In this document: in pieces, positions 51,697-60,758 of the stretch
Layout of the letters: each line of letters begins with the position of its first letter
Position numbering within the stretch: position 1 is the first letter of the stretch
NCBI GenBank assembly: GCA_033763935.1
Contig: JANRJO010000100.1
Location: 123,672 to 187,671, forward strand
DNA: 64,000 nucleotides
Direction: 5' to 3'
DNA from: DALYJJ01 sp033763935
GTDB lineage: Bacteria > Acidobacteriota > Terriglobia > Bryobacterales > Bryobacteraceae
The notes under the pieces: model-generated
The model's input: the letters and a program-made list of their open reading frames with translations, nothing else
Told to the model about the DNA's origin: nothing
The model's database searches: none
Program-made: the position numbers and the translations under genes

Positions 51697-54690
51697 GGGC
51701 TGCTCGGCGGCGCACAGCAGGCGGTAGTGGTATTGGGTATGGGGCTTGAGGCTGACGAGCCGAACGGCGCGCTCGCGGTTGTTGCCGCCACCGTCGCGGA
51801 GACGGCGGCCGGTGCCCCAGGCCTGGCTCTCGCCGAACTCGAGAGTACAGGCGAAGGCGTCTGGGGCGGTATAGCGAATGACGGCGCCGGTGGGGGTTAC
51901 CTCCTCGACGCGGGCATCGAGAACGCGTCCCTGGCGGGCGGCGAGCTCCCGTTTGCGGTGCGCCTCGGCCGCGAGCGGCAATCCGGCCGGCCGGAGGGCG
52001 GCGTAGAGCGCGCGTTCAGTGGCGTTTCGGCGGGCGGCCTGGCGCCCGGGCCACTGGGTGGAGGGCGGGTAGGCGCCGGAGTACCCGTCCAGACCGCAGC
52101 AGATCACGTTGTTTTCGAAGATCCAGTTGGGGCGATCGTCGCGGCGATAGCCGCGGTTCAGGGCCTCGACGCCCAGAGCGTTGCTGTGGAAGACGGCGCG
52201 GAAGGCCATGTCTTCGTCGAAGGTGAAGGTATTACCGGAGAAGTTGAGGCCTTCGGAGACGAGTTCGGTGCCGAGGAGGAGCGGCATATTGCCCCGGTTA
52301 CCGTTGAAGAGGTTATCGGTAACGGTGAGGTCCTCGAGCCAGCCGAGGTTGAGGACGGTGCGGGCGCCGAAGTCGCCGTTGCGGTACGTTCCGTCGCGGT
52401 CAACGCGGCCGCCGCGAGAGAAGGGCCGGATATTGAGGTCGGTGCTTTCGTTGTTGCGGAGGGCGATGCGCCGGGTGGCGGGCAGGTGGCTGAAGCCACA
52501 GCCCGTAGTGCCGGTGACGCGCAGCAGTTCAGTGCCCTCGCGGAAGGTATTCCACTGCATGAGGACGTCGCTGATGCCGCGGTTGGAGGCGCGAAGGAAC
52601 AGGCGGCCCTGTAGGGCGGCACCGGGCGGGGCGTCCTTCAGCCAGAACCTCCGGCACTGGCCGGCCTCGCACTCCGCGGCGGCGATCTCCCAAACTCCTT
52701 CGAAGGGGCTATCGGTTCCGGTGAGGGCGACGACGTCGCCGCTCGAGAGCATGAGCGAGGAGGCGAGGGTCACGAGGCCATTGGCGATGGAGGTGACATT
52801 GACCGCTGGGGGGAGCGAGGAGCAGCGTGGGGTGAGCAGGAGGAACTGGCCGGCGGTGAGGCCGGAGAAGCCGTACTCGAACTGGTTGCCCTCGACGCGG
52901 AAGCGGGCGCCCTGCTTGAGCTCCCAGTGATTGCGGTGAGAGTAGACGACGCCGTTGTTTTCGGGATCGCCGAGCCGCCACTTGGGATAGACGCGCATGG
53001 TGTTGCGGGTGAAGGTGACGTCGTGCACCAGGACCTGGGATTGCAGGTTGTTATTGGGGGCGAAGTAGCCGATGCCAGCGACGGCGATGTAGTTGTTGTC
53101 GATGAGGGCAGGGCCGTCGCTGAGGTGGAGGATGCCGTTGCCGCCTTCGTTCTGGTTGTAGCCGGAGGAGCGCCACCAGGAGACTTCATCGATATAGGAG
53201 TTCACGATGGCGACGTTCTTGCCGGCTAAGGCAAAGCCGGTCATCAAGCGCTGCGGGTAGGGCCAGCCGTGGACATAGCAGCGGTCCCATACGATTTCGT
53301 CGCCGTAGGAACTGATCAACTGGCGGTAGACGCCCTGAGGCTGTCCGCCGTTGATGAGGCGATCCCAGCCGGCGGGCAGCGGTTCGGGCATGCGTTCATG
53401 TGTGACCTCGAGCCCGATGAAGCGATAGCGGCGGGCGTTCGCGGGTACGAGGATGGCGGCGTGGGGGTCGCCGAAGGGGTTGACGGGGCGGAAGAGACGC
53501 CACTGGTTAGGAGCGGTGCACCAGAAGATTTCGCCGGTAGCGGGGCGGAAGAACCAGTCTTCCTGGCTGCAGGTTTCGGGTAGGGATTCGCCGGACGTAT
53601 GGGGCGCGGGTTTCCAGTAAGGGTTGACGGTGAAGGTGGGGTTCAACGAAGGATCGAAGACCACGTTGGCGCCGATGCGAGCGAGGGGACGTAGCAGAAA
53701 CCGGTCGCCGTCGACGCTCTCGACGATGGCCTGGTTAGCATAAGCGTATCCATTGTCCGAGAGGCGGATGACGTCGCCGGGAGCGAGCTGGTGGCCGGGG
53801 GCGGTGACGGTGAGGGTGATATGGCCGGTGATACCGGTGATGCGGTTCGCTGCGGCGTACTCGGGGCGGCTATTGCGGCACACGTAGACGGGGAACATGC
53901 TTGTGGGGAGGATGGAGACATAGGCGTAGCCGCCGTCGGAGGAGTGCGTGTCGCAGGGTCCATTGGGTAGGAAGCTGGGCTGGGTAGCGATGGATACGGG
54001 AAGGGCGTTGCCGATGAAGCGAGCGGTAGCGCCTTGCCAGACGGGGTGGAAGCGTGTGCCCTCCGGTGCGTAGCCGTCGGTACCGGCGATGGCGCTGCGG
54101 ACGACGACCCAGCCGTTATGGTTGGGACGGGCGGGGAACTCGAACTGGCCGCGGCATTCGGCGCCCATGGGGAGGACGACCTCGTAGTGTTGGTCGCCGG
54201 AGAGCCGGGTTAGCTTGCGCAAAATTTCGTTGAGGTTGGAGCAGTCGGCATGGACGGCGAGTTCGGAGGAGTCGCCGTAGTCGCCGGCGGGCATTGCGAT
54301 CTCGACGGGTTGGGGGTCCACGGGCAATTCCGGGTGAACGTCGGGTTCGCTTGGAGTTGAAAATGTGATTTCGCGAGAGACAATGGCGCCGCTGTTGAGG
54401 CGAGCGGCGAGCTGGTAGGTGGTTCCGGGGGTCAAACCGGTAAGGAGAGCGGTGCTGGTAAAGGGCGTTGATGTCACGCGGGCCGCGGGGAAGATTCGCG
54501 GCGTCATGCCGGTGCGAGTGATGGCGACGTCGGAGTTCTGAGGGTCGGCGCTGGTGATAAAGGTAACGCGGGCGGTGCTATGGGTCAGGTTCGTAACCAG
54601 CGGGCCATGGAGGATTTCCTGGCCGGCGAGGGGAGGCGGCGGCAGGATGAACAGGGAGAACAGCGAGAGGGCCTGGTACAGGAGCTTCAT
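51673..54690 (-). CDS. secreted beta-helix protein with fibronectin III-like ends, copy 1
   Basis: A 1005-residue protein with signal peptide MKLLYQALSLFSLFILPPPP. A fibronectin III-like domain covers about residues 25-115 (THSTARVTFITSADPQNSDV, GLTPGTTYQLAARLNSGAIV). A region of right-handed beta-helix type repeats covers about 450-850, with repeated N/D-x-N asparagine turns (DNNYIAVAGIGYFAPNNNLQ, ENNVICCGLDGYSGAYP). A second fibronectin-like piece closes the chain (LKPHTQYHYRLLCAAEQPSG). The module TAPGHQLAPGDVIRLSDNG lies near residue 300. It is paralogous to the next gene. It probably binds or processes surface polysaccharide. Confidence 0.78.
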   Translation of the reverse strand: MKLLYQALSLFSLFILPPPPLAGQEILHGPLVTNLTHSTARVTFITSADPQNSDVAITRTGMTPRIFPAARVTSTPFTSTALLTGLTPGTTYQLAARLNSGAIVSREITFSTPSEPDVHPELPVDPQPVEIAMPAGDYGDSSELAVHADCSNLNEILRKLTRLSGDQHYEVVLPMGAECRGQFEFPARPNHNGWVVVRSAIAGTDGYAPEGTRFHPVWQGATARFIGNALPVSIATQPSFLPNGPCDTHSSDGGYAYVSILPTSMFPVYVCRNSRPEYAAANRITGITGHITLTVTAPGHQLAPGDVIRLSDNGYAYANQAIVESVDGDRFLLRPLARIGANVVFDPSLNPTFTVNPYWKPAPHTSGESLPETCSQEDWFFRPATGEIFWCTAPNQWRLFRPVNPFGDPHAAILVPANARRYRFIGLEVTHERMPEPLPAGWDRLINGGQPQGVYRQLISSYGDEIVWDRCYVHGWPYPQRLMTGFALAGKNVAIVNSYIDEVSWWRSSGYNQNEGGNGILHLSDGPALIDNNYIAVAGIGYFAPNNNLQSQVLVHDVTFTRNTMRVYPKWRLGDPENNGVVYSHRNHWELKQGARFRVEGNQFEYGFSGLTAGQFLLLTPRCSSLPPAVNVTSIANGLVTLASSLMLSSGDVVALTGTDSPFEGVWEIAAAECEAGQCRRFWLKDAPPGAALQGRLFLRASNRGISDVLMQWNTFREGTELLRVTGTTGCGFSHLPATRRIALRNNESTDLNIRPFSRGGRVDRDGTYRNGDFGARTVLNLGWLEDLTVTDNLFNGNRGNMPLLLGTELVSEGLNFSGNTFTFDEDMAFRAVFHSNALGVEALNRGYRRDDRPNWIFENNVICCGLDGYSGAYPPSTQWPGRQAARRNATERALYAALRPAGLPLAAEAHRKRELAARQGRVLDARVEEVTPTGAVIRYTAPDAFACTLEFGESQAWGTGRRLRDGGGNNRERAVRLVSLKPHTQYHYRLLCAAEQPSGAFRTQ

Positions 54691-54732
54691 ATCGTACGCG
54701 CCCAGGGCGGCTCAGAGTCAAGTATAGCCGCT

Positions 54733-54782
54733 GTGCGCGCTCCGGCTACGCGTCGGGTTCGCTTCGCGTTCGAAGCGCGCAC
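54733..54782. terminator. inverted repeat between the two beta-helix genes
   Basis: GTGCGCGCT (54733-54741) and AGCGCGCAC (54774-54782) form a nine-base stem with a 32-base loop that itself has CGCTTCG/CGAAGCG complementarity. It lies downstream of the upstream beta-helix gene (minus strand) and before the start of the second. It may end transcription or act as a processing site. No T-run follows on the minus strand, so termination is uncertain. Confidence 0.4.
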
Positions 54783-54796
54783 GCGGGGTATTCGTT

Positions 54797-57700
54797 TTAG
54801 GGGGTCCGGAACCAGCCGGAAGGCTGCTCGGCTTCGCAGAGGACGCGATAGTGGTAGAGGGTTCCGGGCGTCAGCGGGGCGAGCGGCACGTTGCGCACAC
54901 GGGGACCGCCGCCATCGGCGACCCGGCTGCCGATGCCCCAGGTGGGGGAGACTCCGTACTCCACGGTACAGGCGGCCGAGTCCGGGGCGAGGTAGCTGAC
55001 CACGGCGGAACCGGAGGTGACGCTGCGAGCGCGGAGGTTGCGGACGCGGCCGAGGCTTTGCTCGAGGAGGTCGATGTTAACGCCGAGGTCGCGGTTGTCG
55101 GTGCCGTGGGAGGCGCCGGCAGAGATGTAGGGCGATTCGTGTCGGAGGTGGAAGTCAAACGGCTGGACCAGGCCGGGCTTCATCCAGAAGACCTCCGCTT
55201 CCGAGGAGGGCCAACGCGTGGTGGGCGGATAGGATCCGGCGGAAGAGCCAAGGTTGCAGCAGATGACGTTGTTGTTGGCGGTGTAGCTGGGATTGATGCC
55301 GCGTCTCCAGGTGCCGTTGAGGCCGGCGGTACCAAAGGTAGTCCCTCCGACGTTGCCGCCGAGGGCGCTGAGCGTTCCTCCGCCGTTCCACTGGTAGATG
55401 TTGTTATCGAGCCGCAGTCCTTCATTTCCGGGCTCGGCGAAAAGCAGGAAGGGCATGTTGCCGCGCTGGGAGTAGAAGGAGTTATTGATGACGGTGACGT
55501 CCTCGACGTTGCCCATGATGTAGACGCTGCGAGCGCCGAAGTCACCGTTCAAGAAGGTGCCGTACTGATCGACGCGTCCGCCGCCCGAGAAGGAGCGGAT
55601 GTCGGTATCTACGACGAGGTTGTTGGCCATGGCGACGCGCTGGGTGGGAAGGAGGCGCAGGTTGGAGCAGGAGGTGTCCGAGCCGGCGACGCGAAGGGTT
55701 TCGGCTCCCTGATAGAAGAAGTTGTTGCGGACGTCGACGTCGCGGATGCCCTTGTGCGACTGGCGCATCTGGATGGAGCCGCCGGTTCCAGCGCCGGAGA
55801 CGACGCCCTTGAGAGTGAGCTGCGTACAGGTGGGGCAGTTGGTGGATTCGACTTCCCAGAGACCGTCGTGGCCGCCGCCTGTTCCGGAGACGAGCACGAC
55901 CGCGCCGGGGTAGAGACTGTGGTTGGCGGAGGTGGTGATGACGCCGTTGTTGAAGGAAGCGATGGTGATTGCGGTCATGGTGGCATTGCCGCAGCGGGGC
56001 GTCATGAGCACGAACTGCCCGGCGGTGAGGGAGGAGTAACCGTAGTCGAAGGTGTTGCCTTCGACCTTGAGGCGCTCGCAGTGTTTGCACTCGATATGGT
56101 TGCGGTGGGTGAAGTTGACGCTGGGGTTGGCGGGGTCGCCACGGCGCCATTTCGGGTACTGTTTGAAGGTATTGCGGTAGAGGGTGATGTCTCCCGCCAT
56201 GGGTCCGGAGACGCCCTGATCGGGGGCAAAGAAATGAATTCCGGCCACGGCGATGTAGTTATTGCGGGCAAGGAAGCCGGAACTTTCGTTCCACAGGTTG
56301 ATGCCGCCGCTACTTTCGGTTTGAGAGTAACCGGAGGAGCGGCCCCAGGCGATTTCGTCGATGTAGCTGCCAATGACGGCGGAGTTTTTGAGATAACCGC
56401 TGACGGCGTAGCGAAGGCGGTGAGGGTGCTCGAAGCCATGGAGGTAGCTGCGGTCGACGATGATCTCACTGGCGCCGGTACCGACATAGATCAGGTGGCT
56501 GACGGAAGCCTGGTAGGCGGAGCCGTCGGGCGTCGGTGACATCCAACCGGCGGGAAGGGGGAGCGGATAGCGTTTGCTGCGGACCTCCAAGCCGATGAAG
56601 CGATAACGGCGAGCGTTAGAGGCCACGGTGATGGCTGCCTGTTGTTCGGTCTGATTGATGGACGAAAAGAGGGTGTAGCGCTGCCAACCGTCCTCGCGGC
56701 ACCACCAGAAGCGCTGGGCGGAGGTGTTCCAGTGCACCGTTCCGACGGTGCAGGGACCGGTGGGGTCGGCGGTGGAAGCGATGTGAGGCCACGCTTTGTA
56801 GACGGGGTGGAGGGTGAAGGTGGGATTGAGGGCGGGGTTGAAGGAGCCGCCGCCGATCCAGCCGTTGGGGGTGAGGTTGAAGGTATCGCCGGACTTGTTG
56901 TAAACGACATAGCCGCGGTCGGGCGAGATGGCGCCGTTGGCGGTGACGCGGATGACGTCGCCGTTGTTGAGGGTGTTACCCGGCGCGGTGATGGTCAGGG
57001 GCGTCGGGCCGGTGATGTTGGTGATGGCGTTGGGTCCGGCGTAGGCGGGGTAAGACATGCTGCAGCGGAGGAGGCCCAGGACGCCGTTATCCATCGTGAA
57101 CTGATAAATGGCGAGGGGGCCGTCCTCGCCGTCGGAATTGCAGTTGGTGCGATCCTTCCACCCGTAGTCCGCGTACTGCGGGAGGCTGTAGACGAGAGCG
57201 TTGGTCTGGAAGGTGGCGAGGGTGGAGGCAACGGGCCATTTCGGAGTCCAGCGGACGCCTTCGGGCGGGAAAGCCGAGGTGCCGGCGGCACTCGATCGCA
57301 CGAGGACCCAGCCGGTATGGTTGGTGCGGGCGGGGAAGGTGAACTGGCCTTCGCAGAGAGCGCCCGCGGGGAGCACGAAATCGAAGGTGTCGGTGGTGGC
57401 GGGGAGGCCGGAGAGCCAGCCGAGCTTGGTGGATAGGTCCGAGCAGTCAGAGGCGACGGTGATGCGGCGGCCGGCGGGGTTGGTGGTGGGATGGTACTCA
57501 GCGGCATTCGGGGCCGAGGGCGGCAGGGTGATATCGACTTCGGCGGGAGGGACGGGTAAGGACGGGTGGACGGCGGGTTCGGCCGGGGTAGTGAATTGAA
57601 TGGTGGATGAGACGATGGCGCCGGTGTTCAGGCGGGCGCGCACATTGTAGGTGGTCCCGGGGATGAGCGTCGTGAGGATGGCCGTCCCGGTGACGGGGGA

Positions 57701-57925
57701 GGCTGTGTTGACGGCGGCCGAGACGGTGTTCGAAAAGCTGAGGTCGGTGCTCCACTGCACGTCGGCGTTGGTGGGCGCGCCGCTCAGGGTGAAGGTCACG
57801 CGGGCGGTGGAGTGGGAAATGTTGGTGGCCTTCGGTTGAACGGTGAACGTCTGGGCCGAGAGGACGGATCCGCCCCCGAGGAGCAGGCAGCCGAGGAACA
57901 GACGAGCATTTCTAATCGTGGACAT
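54797..57925 (-). CDS. secreted beta-helix protein with fibronectin III-like ends, copy 2
   Basis: A 1042-residue protein with signal peptide MSTIRNARLFLGCLLLGGGS. The order matches copy 1: fibronectin III-like domain (SHSTARVTFTLSGAPTNADV, LIPGTTYNVRARLNTGAIVS), the module TAPGNTLNNGDVIRVTANG, beta-helix region (RNNYIAVAGIHFFAPDQGVS, NNNVICCNLGSSAGSYPPTT) and the closing TPGTLYHYRVLCEAEQPSGW. The two copies lie in tandem with 106 bases between and have clearly diverged. The N-terminal positions line up, so a duplication is likely. Confidence 0.8.
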   Translation of the reverse strand: MSTIRNARLFLGCLLLGGGSVLSAQTFTVQPKATNISHSTARVTFTLSGAPTNADVQWSTDLSFSNTVSAAVNTASPVTGTAILTTLIPGTTYNVRARLNTGAIVSSTIQFTTPAEPAVHPSLPVPPAEVDITLPPSAPNAAEYHPTTNPAGRRITVASDCSDLSTKLGWLSGLPATTDTFDFVLPAGALCEGQFTFPARTNHTGWVLVRSSAAGTSAFPPEGVRWTPKWPVASTLATFQTNALVYSLPQYADYGWKDRTNCNSDGEDGPLAIYQFTMDNGVLGLLRCSMSYPAYAGPNAITNITGPTPLTITAPGNTLNNGDVIRVTANGAISPDRGYVVYNKSGDTFNLTPNGWIGGGSFNPALNPTFTLHPVYKAWPHIASTADPTGPCTVGTVHWNTSAQRFWWCREDGWQRYTLFSSINQTEQQAAITVASNARRYRFIGLEVRSKRYPLPLPAGWMSPTPDGSAYQASVSHLIYVGTGASEIIVDRSYLHGFEHPHRLRYAVSGYLKNSAVIGSYIDEIAWGRSSGYSQTESSGGINLWNESSGFLARNNYIAVAGIHFFAPDQGVSGPMAGDITLYRNTFKQYPKWRRGDPANPSVNFTHRNHIECKHCERLKVEGNTFDYGYSSLTAGQFVLMTPRCGNATMTAITIASFNNGVITTSANHSLYPGAVVLVSGTGGGHDGLWEVESTNCPTCTQLTLKGVVSGAGTGGSIQMRQSHKGIRDVDVRNNFFYQGAETLRVAGSDTSCSNLRLLPTQRVAMANNLVVDTDIRSFSGGGRVDQYGTFLNGDFGARSVYIMGNVEDVTVINNSFYSQRGNMPFLLFAEPGNEGLRLDNNIYQWNGGGTLSALGGNVGGTTFGTAGLNGTWRRGINPSYTANNNVICCNLGSSAGSYPPTTRWPSSEAEVFWMKPGLVQPFDFHLRHESPYISAGASHGTDNRDLGVNIDLLEQSLGRVRNLRARSVTSGSAVVSYLAPDSAACTVEYGVSPTWGIGSRVADGGGPRVRNVPLAPLTPGTLYHYRVLCEAEQPSGWFRTP

Positions 57926-58176
57926 TGTGTATCTCCTGCGCGGGTCCTGGACGATTTACTTCCGCGCATTCAAAGAGAAGCACATGGAAAGTCAGGGTTT
58001 GCGGGTCACTTTTTGTAAATAGCTAGAATTTAGCGAGATATTTTCCTGCGATTTACGTGACCGGCGATTTTGGGGGCTTACGGGATGGGTATTGGCGGGG
58101 TAAGAAATGGCGTGCGGGGGCGGCGGAGTTGGGGCGGGTGGCGGGAGCGGGGTTTCGCGTCGCAGCCATGGACGTA

Positions 58177-58202
58177 GGTATAAAAATGGTATAAGTACAC
58201 CA
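58177..58202 (+). promoter_or_regulatory. likely VapB operator/promoter
   Basis: Two direct copies of GGTATAA (58177-58183 and 58188-58194) end one base before TGGT...ACCA symmetry around the vapB start. Such AT-rich repeats just before antitoxin genes usually bind the antitoxin and give autoregulation. The gap 57926-58201 before it holds an AT-rich stretch near 58010-58050 and no gene that I can see. Confidence 0.45.
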
Positions 58203-58474
58203 TGGCGATGAACATCAAGAATGCGGAGGTTGAGCGGCTAGCCGCGGAGGTCGCGCGTCTGGCTCATGAGACCAAGACGGAGGCTATCCGACTGGCTTTA
58301 CTGGAGAGGCGGGCGCGGCTGCAGGCGAGGGCGGGAAGGCCGGGGAGCCACAGGGGCTTGCGCGACTACCTCGAGAGGAGTGTTTGGCCCCTGATGCCAC
58401 CGGGGGAACTTGGCCGAGTGCTTACCCGGGAAGAAGAAGATCGGATCCTCGGCTACGGCGGGGAGGGGTACTGA
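58202..58474 (+). CDS. VapB-type antitoxin (PSK/Rv0623-like)
   Basis: A 90-residue protein. MAMNIKNAEVERLAAEVARL and ETKTEAIRLALLERRARLQA give a ribbon-helix-helix-like DNA-binding start typical of the VapB group of Rv0623 type. The C-terminal part (RDYLERSVWPLMPPGELGRV) would wrap the toxin. The vapC ATG starts 1 base after its stop, so both are one operon. It should neutralise VapC and repress the promoter. Confidence 0.88.
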   Translation: MAMNIKNAEVERLAAEVARLAHETKTEAIRLALLERRARLQARAGRPGSHRGLRDYLERSVWPLMPPGELGRVLTREEEDRILGYGGEGY

Positions 58475-58475
58475 G

Positions 58476-58877
58476 ATGGTCCTGGACACTTCCGCGATTG
58501 TGGCCATCCATTTAAGGGAAGCGGGCCATGAGGGGCTGATTGAGGTTATCGAGGAAGCCGAAGTCGTGGTGGTGGGAGTGCCTACGCTCGTGGAAACGAC
58601 CATGGTGCTCACGGCTCGACTGGGCCAGGACGGAAGGCCGCTGGTTGCGGCATTCCTGCGGCGCGTGGAGGGCGAGGTGGTGGCGTTCAACGAAGCACAC
58701 CTGGATGCGGCGGTGAGCGCCTTTCTTCGGTTTGGCAGGGGGCGGCATCCCGCGGGGCTGAACTTCGGCGACTGTCTTTCGTACGCGGTTGCATCGGTGG
58801 CCGGCATGCCGCTGCTGTTCACGGGGGAGGATTTCGCGCGAACGGACATCGAACGTGCGGGGACTGGCTGTCGATAA
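58476..58877 (+). CDS. VapC-type PIN-domain toxin
   Basis: A 133-residue PIN ribonuclease. The acidic residues are in MVLDTSAIVAIHLREAGHEG, VPTLVETTMVLTARL and LNFGDCLSYAVASVAGMPLL, with a closing TGEDFARTDI. These are the four-carboxylate pattern of VapC. The enzyme cleaves RNA when freed from VapB. The ATG at 58476 follows the vapB stop by 1 base. An upstream frame extension is ignored because the fold begins at MVLDTSA. Confidence 0.9.
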   Translation: MVLDTSAIVAIHLREAGHEGLIEVIEEAEVVVVGVPTLVETTMVLTARLGQDGRPLVAAFLRRVEGEVVAFNEAHLDAAVSAFLRFGRGRHPAGLNFGDCLSYAVASVAGMPLLFTGEDFARTDIERAGTGCR

Positions 58878-59147
58878 GCAGGGGGACGCGGCAGGTACGA
58901 GAGGACCGGATTGCGGGGTGCGGGGTGGGACTGGTTCATGCGGGCGCTCTTGCGGCGGATACCAGCAGGCCGTAGGATGTTCGACGACGGCAGCCGCAAA
59001 GGTTGTGACTCCGTAGGCCGGTCTTACATCTGATATCGCGATTCGAGGGGGGAAGCGTTCCGGTGCCGCGGGGTGCTGGCCGGGCTGCGGTATCAGGCTA
59101 GATTAGACCTGATCTATGGTAAAGGTGCTTCTGTCTTAGTACGCAAC

Positions 59148-59378
59148 ATGTCCCAAGCAAGAGCTGAACTTTCGGCCCTGATTAAAGAGGTGCAACAGGG
59201 CACGGAGGTGATTCTTGTCAAAGCCGGGAAGCCGGTTGCGAAATTGGTCCCATATCGCGGCATCGCTCCTCCACGGGTGCCTGGCTCGATGGCCGGGGAG
59301 ATCTGGATTGCTCCCGACTTCGACACGTTACCGGAGGACATGGCGGATGCCCTTGGTAGGAAGGGGCCAGGGGAGTGA
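59148..59378 (+). CDS. Phd/YefM-type antitoxin, orphan
   Basis: A 76-residue protein that matches the Phd pattern: MSQARAELSALIKEVQQGTE, VILVKAGKPVAKLVPYRG and a C-terminal toxin-binding tail (APDFDTLPEDMADALG). The frame runs upstream, but the only ATG near the family start is at 59148; an ATG at 59116 is out of frame by one base, which may be a lost start. Its stop overlaps a GTG that opens a truncated toxin stub. The region 58878-59147 holds no other gene, only a short TAGAT...ATCTA repeat near 59100. Confidence 0.8.
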   Translation: MSQARAELSALIKEVQQGTEVILVKAGKPVAKLVPYRGIAPPRVPGSMAGEIWIAPDFDTLPEDMADALGRKGPGE

Positions 59379-59416
59379 AATTCCTTCTCGATACTCACCT
59401 GATCCTCTGGTGCTAG
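59375..59416 (+). pseudogene. truncated PIN-domain toxin stub
   Basis: GTG at 59375 opens VKFLLDTHLILWC followed by TAG at 59414-59416. This is the first strand and helix of a VapC-like PIN toxin with its first catalytic Asp (LLDTH). The next acidic motifs are missing. The following bases to 59624 hold no recognisable continuation in any frame. So the antitoxin beside it has no toxin here. Confidence 0.65.
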
Positions 59417-59624
59417 CGAAGAGTCACTTTATGAGATCGCCACCGACTACGGCGACCTCGTTAGGCTCGTACGCTGGTCTCGGCTTGTGTGCGGCGCCTC
59501 AGCCGGGGAGCTGAGGATCACTTTCGTCGAAGAGCGCGACGCGCGCGTTAGGCGCTCTGTGCTGCACGGCGAGTTTCCATTAACCGCTTGTGCCCTTTGA
59601 GCCGGTTCGCGCGGGTTGGTATCG

Positions 59625-60542
59625 CTACGACCGAAGAGCGAGGTGGGCAGCGAAGACGTCCTCGACGGCGAGGCCGAGGGATTTGAAGACAGTGACTTCG
59701 TGGGGGTCCCGGCGGGTGGGATGTTCGCCGAGTTCGGCTTCGATGTGGGCGGAGGTCCAGATTCCTTCGTGGATGCCCATGACGACGTCGCCGGCTTCTT
59801 TGAGCGCGGCGGCGCGGGAGTCGACGAAGAGGCGGGCGCGGGCGACGAGGGCGGGGTCGAGTTCGCGGCGGGTCGGGAGGCAGGAACCGACGGCGATGAC
59901 GTGGGCGCCGGTGGAGATCCAATCGTTATCGACGACGGGCGTTGAGGACGGAGTCAGGGTGACGACGATATCGGCGCCGCGAACGGCCTCTTCGGCGGTT
60001 TCGGTGGCGTGGGCGCCGGTCTCGGCAGCGAAGCGAAGGCGGTTGACGGGAGTGGGGCTCCAGACGCGGACCTCGCTGAGGGGGCGCACGCAGCGCAGCG
60101 CTTCGAGGTGACTGTGGGCTTGTACGCCGGATCCGATGAGGCAGAGCACGCGGGCATCTTCGCGTGCGAGAAAGCGGGCGGAGACGGCAGAGACGGCGGC
60201 GGTGCGGACTTCGGTGATGTAGCGGCCATCGACGAGGGCTTCGACGATGCCGGTGACGGGATCGAGCATGACGATCACGGCCTGGTGGGTGCCGAGGCCG
60301 CGGGCGGCGTTGGCGGGGCAGACGGTGACGAGTTTCGCGCCGAGGGCGGGGAGGGAGGGGACGTAGCAGGGCATGGAGCCGAAGAGGGAGGTTCCGTCGC
60401 CGAAGGGGAAGACGGTGCGGACGGGCTGCTCGACGGCGCCGGTGGAGAACTCGGCCAGGGCGCGTTCCATGGCTTCAATGAGAGCGGGCATGCGGAGGCG
60501 GGCGCGGACATCGTGCTCGGTGAGGATGCGCGGAGGGGTCAT
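59625..60542 (-). CDS. ornithine cyclodeaminase / mu-crystallin family enzyme
   Basis: A 305-residue protein. The N-terminal part (PRILTEHDVRARLRMPALIE) and GAKLVTVCPANAARGLGTHQ supply substrate contacts. The Rossmann part has LCLIGSGVQAHSHLEALRCV for NAD(P), then DIVVTLTPSSTPVVDNDW and TGAHVIAVGSCLPTRRELDP. Members include ornithine cyclodeaminase, alanine dehydrogenase and imine reductases, so the substrate cannot be fixed. The gene stands alone with no operon partner. Confidence 0.9.
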   Translation of the reverse strand: MTPPRILTEHDVRARLRMPALIEAMERALAEFSTGAVEQPVRTVFPFGDGTSLFGSMPCYVPSLPALGAKLVTVCPANAARGLGTHQAVIVMLDPVTGIVEALVDGRYITEVRTAAVSAVSARFLAREDARVLCLIGSGVQAHSHLEALRCVRPLSEVRVWSPTPVNRLRFAAETGAHATETAEEAVRGADIVVTLTPSSTPVVDNDWISTGAHVIAVGSCLPTRRELDPALVARARLFVDSRAAALKEAGDVVMGIHEGIWTSAHIEAELGEHPTRRDPHEVTVFKSLGLAVEDVFAAHLALRS

Positions 60543-60674
60543 GTCTGAGGGATACGGACGGAAGCTGTTATACCATCATCGGCGATGGGCGGGCCCGGGA
60601 ACGAGGTGGCGAACTTCTGGAGAGACTGTGAGGGGGCCGAGGGCGCATCACCAGATTCTTGGTCCAGCTCATTT

Positions 60675-60693
60675 CTCGCACCAATGGTGCGAG
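60675..60693. promoter_or_regulatory. perfect nine-base palindrome
   Basis: CTCGCACCA (60675-60683) and TGGTGCGAG (60685-60693) form a nine-base perfect repeat around one A. It lies in the 216-base gap between the cyclodeaminase gene and the frameshifted secreted gene, about 130 bases upstream of the cyclodeaminase start. The TTTT that follows could make it a weak plus-strand terminator, but a regulator site is as likely. The rest of this gap shows no gene. Confidence 0.35.
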
Positions 60694-60758
60694 TTTTCGC
60701 AGGAGTGCCCGGTCAGAGTCGCGCGCAAGACTGCTTTCGTGCGGGCGCCAGGGATGTC

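Noticed and set aside
54851..56539. 562-codon open frame on the plus strand
   Set aside because: It is antisense to beta-helix copy 2, and its Val/Gly/Asp/Ala composition is that of a shadow frame.
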